Assembly (NCBI GenBank): GCA_030704615.1
Contig: CM060731.1
Span: 64,274,756 to 64,338,755 of the forward strand
Direction: 5' to 3'
DNA length: 64,000 bases
Source of the DNA: Takakia lepidozioides
Lineage: Eukaryota; Streptophyta; Takakiopsida; Takakiales; Takakiaceae
Every line of letters starts with the position of its first letter. Position 1 is the first letter of the stretch. The notes beneath the pieces are model-generated. The model was not told the origin of the DNA. It saw only the letters and a list, made by a program, of their open reading frames with translations, and did no database searches. Shown here piece after piece: positions 34,519 to 46,349 of the stretch. A program made the position numbers and the translations under genes.

Positions 34519-37500
34519 GCCCGGTTATCAACGTACGTCCGTCAGTCAGCGTCAGGTCACGTCAGACCTGATGCAGAGACCTCCGTCACGTCAAGTTCCG
34601 GGAATATTCTAGTAAAAAAGTACCAGGTAAAATATTGTCACTTAAGCAGCTACGTCGCCGACACGGTGGCGGTGACAAATACATTTTGAAAAATAATAAA
34701 ATGAAAGAGACCCCTAATTCTGGCGGTCGCTTAATATTTCGGAAATTTAGAAATAAGAGCGACCGCCAATTCTGGCGGTCGCTTTATATTTTGGAATTTT
34801 AGAAAAATAAGAGTGACTGCCAACATGGCGTTCGCTTAATTGTTTTTTAAAAAAAATAAAAAAAATTTGGCGGCCGTATTGGCGGTCGCCTAATTTTTAA
34901 AATTTTTTTTAGCAACCTCCGTATTGGCGGTCGCATAATATTGAAAAAATATAAAAAAACAAGCGACCGCCAGAATTGGCAGTCGCTTGTTTTCAATAAT
35001 ACATAAAAAGCAAACGACCGCCATAATATGGCGGTCGCTTTATTTTACAAATATATTAAAAAACCAGCAACCACCATAATATGGTGGACGCTTCATTTTA
35101 AAAATATATTAAAAAAAACCAGCGACTGCCATAATATGGCAGTCGATATATTTTATATATATTAAAAAAGCCAGCGACCGCCATAATATGGCGGTCGCTT
35201 TAATTAAAAAGAAAAAACAAAACAAAACAGCGACTGCCATAATAAGGCGGTCGCTTTATTTTAAAATATAAATATATTAATATATAAAAAACTATTAAAA
35301 ATATTTTTAATTTCAGGAAATGCAGCGACCGCCAGTAATGTGGGTTGCATTTATTTATTTATAAAATAGAGTGACCGCCATTATTGGCGGTCGCTTTTGT
35401 TTTTTTTTTTCGTTTTTTTCTTAAGGGATGAGAGGCCCTGAAAATTTAGAATAGAGCGACTGCCATTACTGGCGGTCGCTTGTATATTTTTAATTTCAGA
35501 AAATGCAGCGACCGCGAGTAATGACGATCGCTTTTATTTTTATTTATTTAAATAGAGCGACCGCCATTATTGGCGGTCGCTTGTATATTTTAATTTCTCA
35601 AAATACAGAGACAGCCAGTAATGGCAGTCGCATTTTTAAAAAAAATAAATTTATTTTTAAATAGAGCGACGGCCATTACTGGCGGTCGTTTATATATTTT
35701 TAATTTCTGAAAATACTGCGACCGCCAATTATGGCGGTCGCTTTTATTTTTCATTTAAAAAAAATAGAACGACCGCCATTACTGGGTGGTCGCTTGTATA
35801 TTTTTAATTTATGAAAATGTTGCCACTGCCAGTAATGTCGGTCACTTTTTTGTTTCCTTTTTAATAAAGCGACCGTCGTTACTGACGGTCGTTTTATTGT
35901 TGTTTTTTTTAAATGTAGCGACCGCCATGGTGGCGGTCGCTTCTAGAAGGTGTGCCTTACGCGTGGTCCGAGGAATGAGAGGGGGGGCAGATAAGCCAAT
36001 GGAGGCTCATTCTCCCCTCACTTCCTCTCCACACAACTTATGTGCGACCGCCATTATTGGCAGTTGATTTTGCTTATTTATTTATTTTTAAATAGAGCGA
36101 CGGCCATTACTGGCGGTTGCTTGTATATATTTAATTTTTAAAAATGCTACGACTGGTGGTCTATTGTATATTTTTAATTTATGAAAATGTTGCGACTGCC
36201 AGTAATGGCGGTCGTTTTTAGTTTTTTTTTAAGCTTGCTGTCTGGAACAACTGCTTCTTCAGGGAGTTTGAGAGAGACAAATGAATCTCCAGTTCCTACG
36301 AATTCAAAAAGTTGCAGCAAACACTCACATCACGAAAGAATGAGCTTTCTGTGACTACCAAGGCTTGGAATAAAGCCAATAATCTTACTGATGCCTATGC
36401 AGCCTTGGTTGTGAACCTCATGCGAAGCGTATGGAGGCTTTATAGCAGCAGTTGGATATGTACAGACTCAAAGAGGAGCAGACTCAAGGAAGAGCAGACT
36501 CTTCGGGGTGCTATACAGGACTTGGTGGATAATCATCTTGGTTAACACAAGGGCCGGAAGAAGGGAAGGCACCAAGGAAGCTCGCCCTGGAGGAGAAAAA
36601 TGATCTCAAGCTGCAGGTGTAGAACATTGCCACAATCAATATAGACAATGTCTATAGTAGAATAACTGAGTTGCAGGATGATGTGGAAGGGCTGTAGATT
36701 CAAAAAGATGATTTTTTTTTTAATATTGCGACCGTCGTTATTGGCGATCATTTTTTTTGTTGTTTTTCTTATATGTAGCGCCCGCCATGGTGGCGGTCGC
36801 TTCTAGAAGCTGTGCCTTACGCGTGGACCGAGGAATGAGAGGGGGGTGGGGAGATAAGCCAAGGGAGGCTCATTCTCCCCTCACTTCCTTTCCACACAAC
36901 TTATGTGCGACCGCCATTATTGGCGGTCGCTTTAGTTTTTTATTTATTTTTAAATAGAGCGACGGCCATTATTGGCGATTGCATGTATATTTTTAATTTC
37001 TGAAAATTCGGCGACCGCCAGTTATGGCGGTCGTTTTTTATTTATTTATTTGAAAAATAGAGCGACCGCCATTACTGGTGGTCGTTTTTATATTTTTATT
37101 TTTCTCTGTGAAGAGTCAATGCCAATAAGTTGAAGGGGTACAGTGGTATCCATGACAAACCATTGCAGCACGATTTGCATTGAAATGTTGCGACTGTCAG
37201 TAATGGCGGTCGCTTTTATTTTTTTGTTTTTCTTAATAGAGCGACCGTCGTTACTGCCGGTCAAATTTATTGTTTAATTTTTTAAATAGAGCGACCGCCA
37301 TTACCGGCGGTCGACTTATTGTTTCAAAAAAAAATGTAGCGACTTCCATGGTGGCGGTCGCTTCTAGAACGTGTGCCTTACGCGTGGACTGAGGAATTAG
37401 AGGGGGGGAGGGGGGGGGAAAGATAAGCCAAGGGAGGCTCATTCTCCTCTCACATCCTCTCCACACAACTTATGTGTGACCACCATTATTGGCGGTCGTT

Positions 37501-39355
37501 GTTATTTTTTATTTATTTTTAAATATAGCGACGGCCATTACTAGCGGTCGGTTGTATATTTTTAATTTCTGAAAATGTTGCGACCGCCAGTTATGGCGGT
37601 CGCTTTTATTGTTCATTTTTTTAAATAGAGCGACCGCCATTACAAGTGGTCGCTTGTATATTTTGAATTTCTGAAAATATTGCGACAATTAGTAATGGAG
37701 ATCGTTTTTTGTTTTTTTTAATAGAGCGACCGTTGTAACTGGCGGTCGCTTTTATTGTTTTTTTTTTTAATATAGCGACCGCCATTACTGGCGGTCGTTT
37801 TTTTGCTTTTTATTTTAAATGTAGCGACCGCCATAGTCTTTTTAGAAAAACTTAACAGAGCGACCGCCGTAGTGGCGGTCGCTTCATTTTTTTTAAAAAC
37901 GAAAAAGAAAGACAGCCATAAGGCGGTCGCATCATTTTTTTTTAAAAACAAATTAAGAAAATTGAAAAAAAAACGTAAACGAGCGTCCGCCGAATTAGCA
38001 GTCGCTTCAATTTCTTAAAAAATAAAGAAGAGTGACCACCGTATGGCGGTCGCTTCAGTTTTTTTTTGTTTTTTAAATAAATAAATGAAAATATATTAAA
38101 TCTAATTTTCTTGAATTGTTTTCTTATGAGCGACCGCCGTATTGTCGGTCGCTTCAGTTTTCTTAAAAGCGAAAAAGAGCGACCGTCATCGGTCGGTCGC
38201 TTCATTTTTTAAGAATTGTTTTAAAAGAAAATTCTTAATTAAAAATAAATAAAGGATTGATTGCTGAATTGGCGGTCGCTTCACTTTCTTTAATAAGCGG
38301 AGAAGAGCGACCGCCGTATGGCGGTCTTTTCATTTTTTTCTAAAAAAAAATTATTTTAATTTTTAATTTTTAATTTATTAAAAAAAACTTAAAAACTTAA
38401 AAACTAAAAAACCTTAAACGAGCGACTGCCGTTTTGGCGGTCGCTTCAGTTTTTTAAAATGCGAAAAAGAGCGACCCCCATATGGCGGTCGCTTCATTTT
38501 TAAAATAAATAAACGAAAATGAGCAACCGCCGTAGTGGCAGTCGCTTCATTTAAAAAATAAAAAATAAAATAAAGACCGCCGTACTGGCGGTCGCTTCAT
38601 TATTTTAAATAAACAATAAAGAGCAACTGCCGTATTGGCGGTTACTTCATATATTAGCGACTGTCGTAGTTGCAGTCGTTTCTTTTAAATTCCTAAAAAA
38701 AAAAGCCACTGGCGCTAAATGGTGGCCGCTAAATTTAAAAACACAAAACGAGCGACTGCCATTTGGCGGTTAAGAAACGACGGTTTGTCGGTTGCTTCAT
38801 TTTAGAATAAAAATAAAAATATGCGACGGCCGGCGAATGGCGGTTGCTGTGTTTTTTAAAATATGTTTTAAACTGCGAGCGACAGCCAATTTGGGCGGTC
38901 GTTTAATTTTTAAAACTAATAATTTTCAAGCGACCGCCAATATAGGCCGTCGCTTAATTTAAAATATAATAAATTGCAAACAACCGCCAATATGGGCAGT
39001 CGTTCGATTTAAAACTTCATAAATTATCCGCAACCGCCAATATAGGCGGTCGTCTAATTTAATAAAATATTAAATTACAAGCGACCGCCAATATGGGTGG
39101 TCGCTTGATTTAAAAAATAATAACTTTTAGGCGTCCGTATTTTTGGGCGGACGTATTTTTTTTCAAATAAATTAATAAATTTTAATAATTGGCCACGTCT
39201 GTTTTACAGCGTGGCTGCCATGTCATTACAAAAAGTAGAAGTGAATCATAAAAGTTAAATAAAAAAATTACTTGGATAAATGTCCGGATTCGACGAGACG
39301 GCTGACGTGATGTCTGACGTGTCCGGGCCACGTCACGTCAGCAATGATAACTAGG
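34519..39355. mobile_element. 4,837-bp palindrome-array element, family 4
   Basis: ATATTAG flanks it on both sides (34,512-34,518 and 39,356-39,362). Ends are short inverted repeats (GCCCGGTTATCA on the left; TGATAACTAGG on the right), with CGTCA/TGACG-rich subterminal zones (CACGTCAG near 34,558 and 39,333). The interior is almost wholly hairpins with arms GCGACCGCC / GGCGGTCGC and 3-7 base centres, separated by 25-60 bases of A/T runs. A GC-richer block (CTAGAAGGTGTGCCTTACGC ... CTCTCCACACAACTTATGTG) recurs at 35,940, 36,800 and 37,360. No transposase. The duplication length and ends suggest a hAT- or MULE-like non-autonomous element. Confidence 0.75.
36240..36700 (+). other. Coding-like island inside the array
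   Basis: The array is interrupted by about 460 bases of normal composition with a frame at 36,312-36,545 (KNELSVTTKAWNKANNLTDA, SKRSRLKEEQTLRGAIQDLV), helical and charged. It looks like a coiled-coil piece of a gag or other captured protein; not recognised. Confidence 0.4.
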
Positions 39356-39631
39356 ATATTAGATGTATGCCCACGAGTGTCACATAGTGGGCCAGCCTCC
39401 AGTCAGACTGCATAATGTACAACGACAGGCAGTTGGGCGAGTACGTGAAGGTTACACATCCGCCTTGCTACTGGTGGTTGGACTTGCCACCCGATATTAT
39501 TCCAGACATTGAACTGGATGTGTACAAGAAGTACACCAAAAACGAACTGGCAGCACCAACTCACATGAAGCCATTGACGGAAGAGGGTGCCAAGGAGGCT
39601 GCAATTGTCGCTGTCGCACACCTCGAACAAG

Positions 39632-40438
39632 CACTAAAACAGATCGCGGTATTTATGACTGTATATATGACTATTCTGCAGTCATAAACGGTATATATGT
39701 CTTCTATGACTGTAAGTCGTGCAAACCAAGTCAATATAATGAGTACAGGATGGTACGGTCCTGATGACTACAGTCATATGAACCAAGTGATATCTCTCAC
39801 TGCAGTCATATATACCATACTGCAGCCGCCGTTGCCGCGCCACGTGGCGAGACGCAATTGATTTAAAAAAATTAAATTAATTTAAAAAAATAAAAAAATA
39901 AAAACATATGTCAAACGCCGCATCGCACCGCATTGTGCCACGTGGCATAATGCATTTTATAATAATGAAAAAACCACGTGGCAGTCCATCTAGGGTACCA
40001 CATGCTATCCCTAGCTCGCCTACTAACCCTAGGGCCATCTTATCCATTTGATTGTACTTAGAGGAGTTTGAACCTGCAACCTCTTTACTATAAGAGTTAT
40101 AGTTCACTACCTGTTAACCAATGCACCAATTAGTCATTCATATGATCATATGGTGTTTTACTTGTATTATACACACCAAATTACAAAATCCCCAGTAGTC
40201 ATCATGACTATGTAACCTCATCCATGTAAATGAGGTGAGCTAAATATGATCAATTGTCGTTGACCAGCCTTCCGCCCATTCCGGAGCCATGTAATCATAC
40301 AGACGACTATTTAGATAGTCGTTCATATGAGTACAGTAGGTCAATTTCATATAAAAACATGGTGCAGTCATGGTCAAAGTCATGAAAATCATGACTACCA
40401 CGGTTTGGCAGTCATAACTACCGCGATCTGTTGTAGTG
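39632..40438. mobile_element. 807-bp non-autonomous CACTA in an exon
   Basis: Left end CACTAAAACAGATCGCGG at 39,632; right end CCGCGATCTGTTGTAGTG ending 40,438, its inverted form with one mismatch. The 3-bp duplication is AAG (39,629-39,631 and 40,439-40,441). Interior: TATGACTG/CAGTCATA motifs, AT-rich sequence and a tRNA-like stretch. No coding content. Confidence 0.92.
40062..40130 (-). other. tRNA-derived (SINE-head-like) sequence
   Basis: The minus strand reads TGGTTAACAGG, similar to a Pol III A box, and 40 bases on GGTTCAAACTCC, close to the B-box consensus GGTTCGANNCC. Folding into a full cloverleaf is poor, so a decayed tRNA or SINE head is more likely than an active tRNA gene. Confidence 0.35.
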
Positions 40439-40671
40439 AAGTGAATACAGCTCTGGAAGAAGCGGAGGCCAAGAAAAAACCAAAGAAAAGGAAACAGAAA
40501 CCGAAGAAGACAGCCATCACAGGGCAGACAACCCCCCTCCCTCCCAGCACAAGGCCTGCAGGCAATCAAGATGTGGAGGGTGTGGATGAGACAGATGGTG
40601 CTGAGAGGGAAGACAACCAATTGGCGTTTATAGATGCCATACATAACTTCCAGATTGAGCGAAGGAATTGA

Positions 40672-41350
40672 TCTTCTCGAAACCCTGCTTGGACAAACAC
40701 AAGTGACGATAGAGGCATGCAGCTCTCAACTGTGCTGCTTTACGAGGCTATTTCTTTGCGAGAAGGGGTACCAAACAATTTAAGCAGTTTAAGCAGTTTA
40801 AGCAGTTTGAAGTTACCTGTGGCTGCCTTGCCTTTCCAGATTGATGCAAGCCTGCGGATGACTAGCTGGAACCAATTGCACTTGAGGCATGCTACGTTCA
40901 ACTTTTCATCACACCTTTCTCGACATTCTTTTAAAAAGTATTTAATAGTCGTCAAATATCCATTGTGTTAGTTATAGGTTGTCTACAGATATACAGTCGG
41001 TGCAGACTATGTCTCGGGTTGCATACTGTTTTTGCATAATCGACACCGACTATTTCTCAGTGCACCCACATTAAGATTTATAGTCGGCACCGACTACTAG
41101 AATGGTATGTCATGTTAGTTAGTCAATGTAGTGCCGGATCATCGGATTTCATGATCGGTGCCGACTATCAAACAAAGGTGGGTGGTTTCGATGTTGTAGT
41201 CTGTAACGACTACCACAACTCATTTTAGAATTGTGCAGCTAGAAAGTCCATTAGGTTTCTTGAAACATAACCTATACATAATGTTGTAGGTCTTCTCTTA
41301 CATAATACCGATCTCACGGGGTTCCTCCTCAAATTTGAAATGACAAATTG
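40672..41350. other. Intron-like stretch with family 3 palindromes
   Basis: Three tandem TTTAAGCAG units at 40,780-40,806; family 3 sites near 41,000, 41,040, 41,080, 41,155 and 41,195. A frame with VTIEACSSQLCCFTRLF near 40,700 could be further coding of copy B, unconfirmed. Confidence 0.45.
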
Positions 41351-41379
41351 TGATTTTCTATGCATTTTGCCTACTGAGG

Positions 41380-42428
41380 GGCATGGACGCCAATTTCAAC
41401 TTGCGGGAGATAGCTGCAAAGCTTGACACCGACCACAACAGCGTCACTGAGGATGTGGTGAGGAACGCCACAAACGACAAGATGACACCTTCTTCTGCGG
41501 GGCACGTGAGAAAAGCCCCAGGTTCATGCAAACCTTCATGGAGATGTGTTCACCAAAAGGGGGAACAGTAGTCGATCTGACGGCGGGATGCGGGTCCTCC
41601 ATGGTGGCTGCAACAATTTGCGGAAGGCATCTGCTCGCCTTGGAAGAGAACGACGAGCTACTACGAGAGAGGCTAGGGGGATTGCAGCGGCAGGCACCTG
41701 CGGCCACCGTCGTTGCTAACACAGCTGCCGACACTGACTGGTTGAACGACGACAAGGATAACATTCAGATTCACGTATAATCGTTTGAGTGTATAAGTCC
41801 AACTTCTATGTAAGTGTCTTTATTGTTAGCATATTCTGAATGTTCCCATTTCCTCAAATTATCATTCATGCAAAACTTGATCTAATATGTTCTGTCGTAA
41901 TTGCAGTTATGAGCCGCCTTTGCAGATTGCAAAGCGTCCCGTTGAGGCCATTATGGGAATTCCAGGGTCTTCCACGGATATCAGGAAGGAGGACGTTGGT
42001 AGGGAGAAGAGGTTGAAAGTGCTTGAACAGATTGCAGCTCTAACTACTCCGGAAAAAGGGTACGACTTGCCTCCATATGCGGCAGCAGAAGCGCAGACTC
42101 AGGCTGAGCAACCATAGACAGGAATGTCTCAGCAGGCACAATGGCCAGCACAAGTGAGGGCTGCTGCTCAATTTTCAATGGTACAAAATATTTTGATAAT
42201 TCTACAGAAAAGGGATCGGAAATCGATGATCCAACGACCGAGGAAGGCTCCGACGAAGAGTGTGTTGACGAGATCATTGGTAAGGAGAGGACTCCTAGCC
42301 CAAATATCAGTTTAAGACTTGGCCTCGACTTGCTACCGGGTCCCTCCCCCTCAACAGTAGTTTCTAGGGTGTTGCAGGACATAGCGTCGGAGTATGATGA
42401 GGACCCTGGTAGTCCGAATGTTACATAG
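41380..42428 (+). pseudogene. DNA methyltransferase-like C-terminal exons of copy B
   Basis: One frame near 41,460-41,774 reads DDTFFCGAREKPRFMQTFME, MCSPKGGTVVDLTAGCGSSM and VAATICGRHLLALEENDELL. This matches the end of N4/N6-type DNA methyltransferases (pfam01555-like): a preceding segment with KP, then GGxVxDxxAGxGSS as the AdoMet-binding motif I and the GRHxxALEEN strand. In this class motif I is C-terminal and the catalytic D/S-PP-Y motif lies upstream; I could not find the latter. A frame change near 41,450 breaks the link to the preceding MDANFNLREIAAKLD segment. A probable acceptor at 41,906 leads to PPLQIAKRPVEAIMGIPGSS and an acidic tail ending at 42,117 or, in another frame, 42,428. 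Introns and streptophyte-like context argue against bacterial contamination. Confidence 0.55.
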
Positions 42429-43300
42429 TTGCATTTGTTTTTCTTTGAATGCAAACACAAAGGGGTTTCTCTGATGCGTTGAATCATTTGGAAAAGATCG
42501 TACAGTGATATGGGTGTAATTGAATGTTGCGCAAAATTTTACTCCAATGTGGATGTTCAGACTTCTTAATTGAATTATCTTCATATCCTCGCTATCCTTC
42601 AATCCTTCACATTCCCCTAGTTTGGAATTGCTGGAGTGCTGAGCCTAGTCTGCTGAAGTCATAAATTGCCGGTCACACATATCCAAATGAATCATGTCAC
42701 TACTCTGCTGATTGATGTGAAGATCGTTGCCATGACATGACAGTCGCAACGCCCAAATATTAAACTTATGTCCATATGCACACTTCTTCCCTCACAGACA
42801 ATCACGTTTCAATAGTGTCCATTTCAAGAACAAGTAGCTTTCAACTATGTAGTTATAGACACAACAGGTCTAGTTTGGATCCAGCTTTTACTGGGGATGA
42901 TATAGTCGGTGGCGACCATAACAACTAATATCCCCGTACGGACTTGCCAATTTTGAGGGTGGTACTATAGTCGTGGCGATTACAACAATTCACCTACAAC
43001 CCACGGTGATAGGCGTTCCACCATCTATTTCCGTGGAATGTTACCACTATGCATTAAGTCGGCAGTTTTGGTTGCCGACCTCCACCTTCGAGTAGGTTCG
43101 GTGTAAGTTCGGATGAGGGTCGGGAAACTCTGCTCATGCTCATGCGCTCACCGCTCATGCTCATGAATTTGCAATCCCCTGATGAAAGTATTAGGCATTT
43201 TATACTCTGGCCTCCATTATTTTTTTAGAGTAATAGAATTGAGTGCTTCTAAGCTTGCACACTAAAAAAGAACGCGAGTGGTGGGAACAGCAGTGGCACA
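42429..43300. other. Gene-free stretch, few family 3 sites
   Basis: Family 3-like sites near 42,903 and 43,060, and CTCATGCTCATGCGCTCACC at 43,135. Nothing else recognised. Confidence 0.45.
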
Positions 43301-44250
43301 TTAACCCTTAGGCGCCCACTAAGTCCGTTTTCGGCTTTGGCGGATGGTTATTTTTTAATATATTTTTCAATACTAGGCCAAATTGGGCATGGTGTGGCTT
43401 GCCACATTGCGTACATCTGTCTACACCCTGAACGAGATGAATTAGGGTTTGCAATATAATGCTTCATCTTGCTCATCTCACCTAGTTGTCAATTATGATG
43501 TGATATGAAAGCAAACATGTCAGCGTACGTCCAAACCCGTTTTTATGTCAAGCAAAGTTTTTATTTTTTTTTCCTTCGAACTTGGGCGACCGTTGGGAAA
43601 CGGTTGATTTTATATTATTTTAATTATTAAATTCAGATACTGCAAACATTCGTTGGATAGCCGTCTTATGCGAACCATCCATTTTTTAGGGTTTTGTTTT
43701 ATTTTTATTTTTATTTTTATTCTGGTTTGTTTTCGGGTTTTTTCTAGACGACGGCGACTGTTGGACGACCGCTTATGCTTATGCTTATGATGCAATTGTG
43801 GAGAAGTCATGGGACGTTGTGGAGGCCAATAAACAATACATGGTATCCCTTTTTGTGACTTTGGAGTCTACACTATATTCTTCAATTTGTGCTTTATTTT
43901 AAATTTTGATCAAGGGATGTTTTGTACAGTTGTTGAATTACTTGGATTAAGTGAGGAAGATGATGTGATGGAGGATGAATTTACAAATTTTGGTTCTGAT
44001 TCTAATGATGACGTTGAATATGACCCTAATTGCACAAAAAATGACGTGACGTGGCGCTACCACATCAACGTCACATTCTAAAGTACGTCACGTCACCTCA
44101 AAAACTGATTTTACGTTGTGTAATTCTTTTTAAATTTAATATTTTACGTTACATAGTTTATCATAGTAACATGTAAGCCGCCATGTCATATCTAGCGGTC
44201 CAAAATTTTAAAGACTTATTCTCAGATAAATCTAGTGGTCATGTAGGGCG
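43300..44250. repeat. Unclassified element X, copy 1 (partial)
   Basis: Shares long blocks with 47.6-48.2 and 52.0-52.5 kb. A frame fragment encodes YAYDAIVEKSWDVVEANKQY and SLFVTLESTLYSSICALF. It is followed by a CACGTCAC/ACGTGACGT zone near 44,040-44,090 and AAGCCGCCATGTCATATCTA. The palindromic tail found in the other copies is absent or truncated here. Confidence 0.6.
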
Positions 44251-46050
44251 AATTTTTGGACCATTTTGTTTTTGTTTTTGTTTGCAATTTTGGACTAAGT
44301 AACCCGATTATACGACGGATGAGTTGTAAGTCAGAAGTTGATCACAAAAATACACCACCAAGTAGTTTCAGGGTGAAGCCACCAACGAGCAAAGTCCCTG
44401 CAATGTATCATGGATGTCTCACATTGAACAACACAAAGCAATAAGAGGAGCGTCGCACTACATGTCGATCGAGTTATGCTCAGATCCGAAGTGAACTTAG
44501 GAATCACTGGCTGGGGTTCCAAGTGGAAGCAGATGAAATGCGAGCTTCATGCAATGAAATGTTGGGACAAAATGGGCCAAGGAGCAACAAAAAGATGAAG
44601 TTCAAAGGGGTAAGCACCATTGCCACAAAAATTGTGGTTGTGATGTGGAAGACACAATCATGTGAGATGTGAGTTGTTCAACACAGGAACAAGTAGATGG
44701 CACTGAAGAGTGTCCCCTCGGTTACAAACTCATGTGGAATTTCCAATGTCATCTGCAAAGGCGCATTTAGAACAAGACACAAATGAGGAGTTTGGGCAGA
44801 GTGTTGCCAAATCATCAGGAACTGGGTTGTACCTAGAAAGACGAATGTTGGGAGAGATGAAGAGGACGTTGAGTGTCAAATGTTAGGGCATTCGTGCAAG
44901 GGTGAGAGTACGCTGCAGTCTATAGATCTGATTTTGGCACAGCCCAAGCCACTAGAGGAACTGACAGAGTTGAGGTTGATGGATAAAGTGATAATGTCAC
45001 GACAACCAAGCAGCGACCTAGACTTGATTGTGTGTAAAAGTAAAAAACAACATTGTACTGAGGTGTTGGCAAAGGAGGAGAGCAAACTACCCGATGGTGT
45101 GCTCTGGAAACCTAATCGAGATGGAGACACTAAGTGTGAAGAAGGCCAATTGAAGAGAGTCAGTAAATGCAGCTCAAGAGGGGAGACTGTGTTCTGATCA
45201 TTGTCATTTGCAAAATGATGGCTCAAATGGCTCGTTGTTGGAGTTAGAATGGTAGGGAATAGTGTGTGTCACAGGTTCAGAAAAAAGTTTCATCTAATAT
45301 AGACACAAACAATCTGATACAAGAGAGAATAACATAATGTATGTGTGTAGGCTTTGTGACAATTCAAGGAACAACTTAGAAAGGTATATATTTTTTCATT
45401 CAGACTACTTTAGGCCCTTGTTGCTGGTTGTTGTCAAGGCTTCACATGGGTATAAGTGGTCTAGAGATTACATTTTGATTTCAGACAGCTGAACACCGTC
45501 TGGGACAGTAGGATGACACATGAGTATTGTATCAAGAAGAGCTGTCTATGGATAAAGTAAGAATTAACAATGGTTATTTTCTTAGCTCTATCTTTATCAA
45601 TCAAAGCACTCAGTGGCTGAAGTGACGCACTTCAGCTTTTAAAATAAAATAAATAAATAAAAAAACCTAATTCGACAATAACTGGTGGTTTTATACTTGA
45701 ATCTAATAGTACATAGGTACATCTAGATGTAATAGAGCAAGAAGTGAACTAGATTTAAGAATCTGGACTTGAGCAACTTGTAGTTGTACTCTTATGTACG
45801 AGCTAGGATATGGATTTTTCAAACGAATTAGCAAATAAAATACACATGTATCATTAAGCAATAGTTTGTTGATACTCACTGTTGCAATTGGTGCACCAAG
45901 TCAAGATTTAATATTCTATCCTGCTCACCGCACACTAGAAGGGCTTCGGAGTCCTACAAATGCCAAATCGTTAAGCAGTTACAAAACCCTTAAATAAAAT
46001 TAAAAAAAAAAAAAAAAACTCATGCTGCTGCGAGCTAAAGCCTCGCCGAG
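44251..46050. other. No gene recognised
   Basis: Short frames such as 44,880-45,197 (plus, 105 codons, charged, LMDKVIMSRQPSSDLDLIVC) have no recognised family. A GTAAGC donor-like site after KKMKFKG near 44,610 hints at a captured exon. Otherwise AT-rich. Confidence 0.4.
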
Positions 46051-46059
46051 CAGCGGAGC

Positions 46060-46261
46060 CGAGAGAGAGACGGAGAGAAAACCAGCGAAGAGGAGAAAGA
46101 GAGAAGGGGGGGGGGGAGGGAGGGGAAGGGGGGGGAGGGGGTGAGAGGAGATTCAGAAAAAAAACGGAAAAACAAAACCTCCCCCGCTGCTCAGCGTTGC
46201 CGCGGTTGGCAACATTGAACAGCGGGGAGAGGAGCTGCGGCAAAGGGAGAGAGAGAGATGG

Positions 46262-46349
<88 letters not shown>

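Larger units (their letters stand above)
39379..40671 (+). pseudogene. Later exon of copy B split by a CACTA
   Basis: After CTCCAG at about 39,400 the frame reads MYNDRQLGEYVKVTHPPCYW, LDLPPDIIPDIELDVYKKY and EAAIVAVAHLEQ up to 39,631. The 807-bp CACTA follows, and from 40,439 the same frame resumes as VNTALEEAEAKKKPKKRKQK ... to a TGA at about 40,671. Removing the element and one AAG copy joins HLEQ to VNTALEEAEA without a frame change. KKKPKKRKQKPKK resembles a nuclear localisation signal. Assignment to copy B rests on strand, order and position. Confidence 0.5.

Noticed and set aside
34519-39355. Short frames inside the GCGACCGCC array as genes
   Set aside because: Composition-driven frames without domains; only 36.24-36.70 kb departs from array composition.
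41380-41780. Bacterial contamination as source of the methyltransferase-like motif
   Set aside because: Same contig and strand as spliced ParB-like exons, flanked by CACTA and palindromes typical of the rest of the window, with eukaryote-like splice sites nearby.
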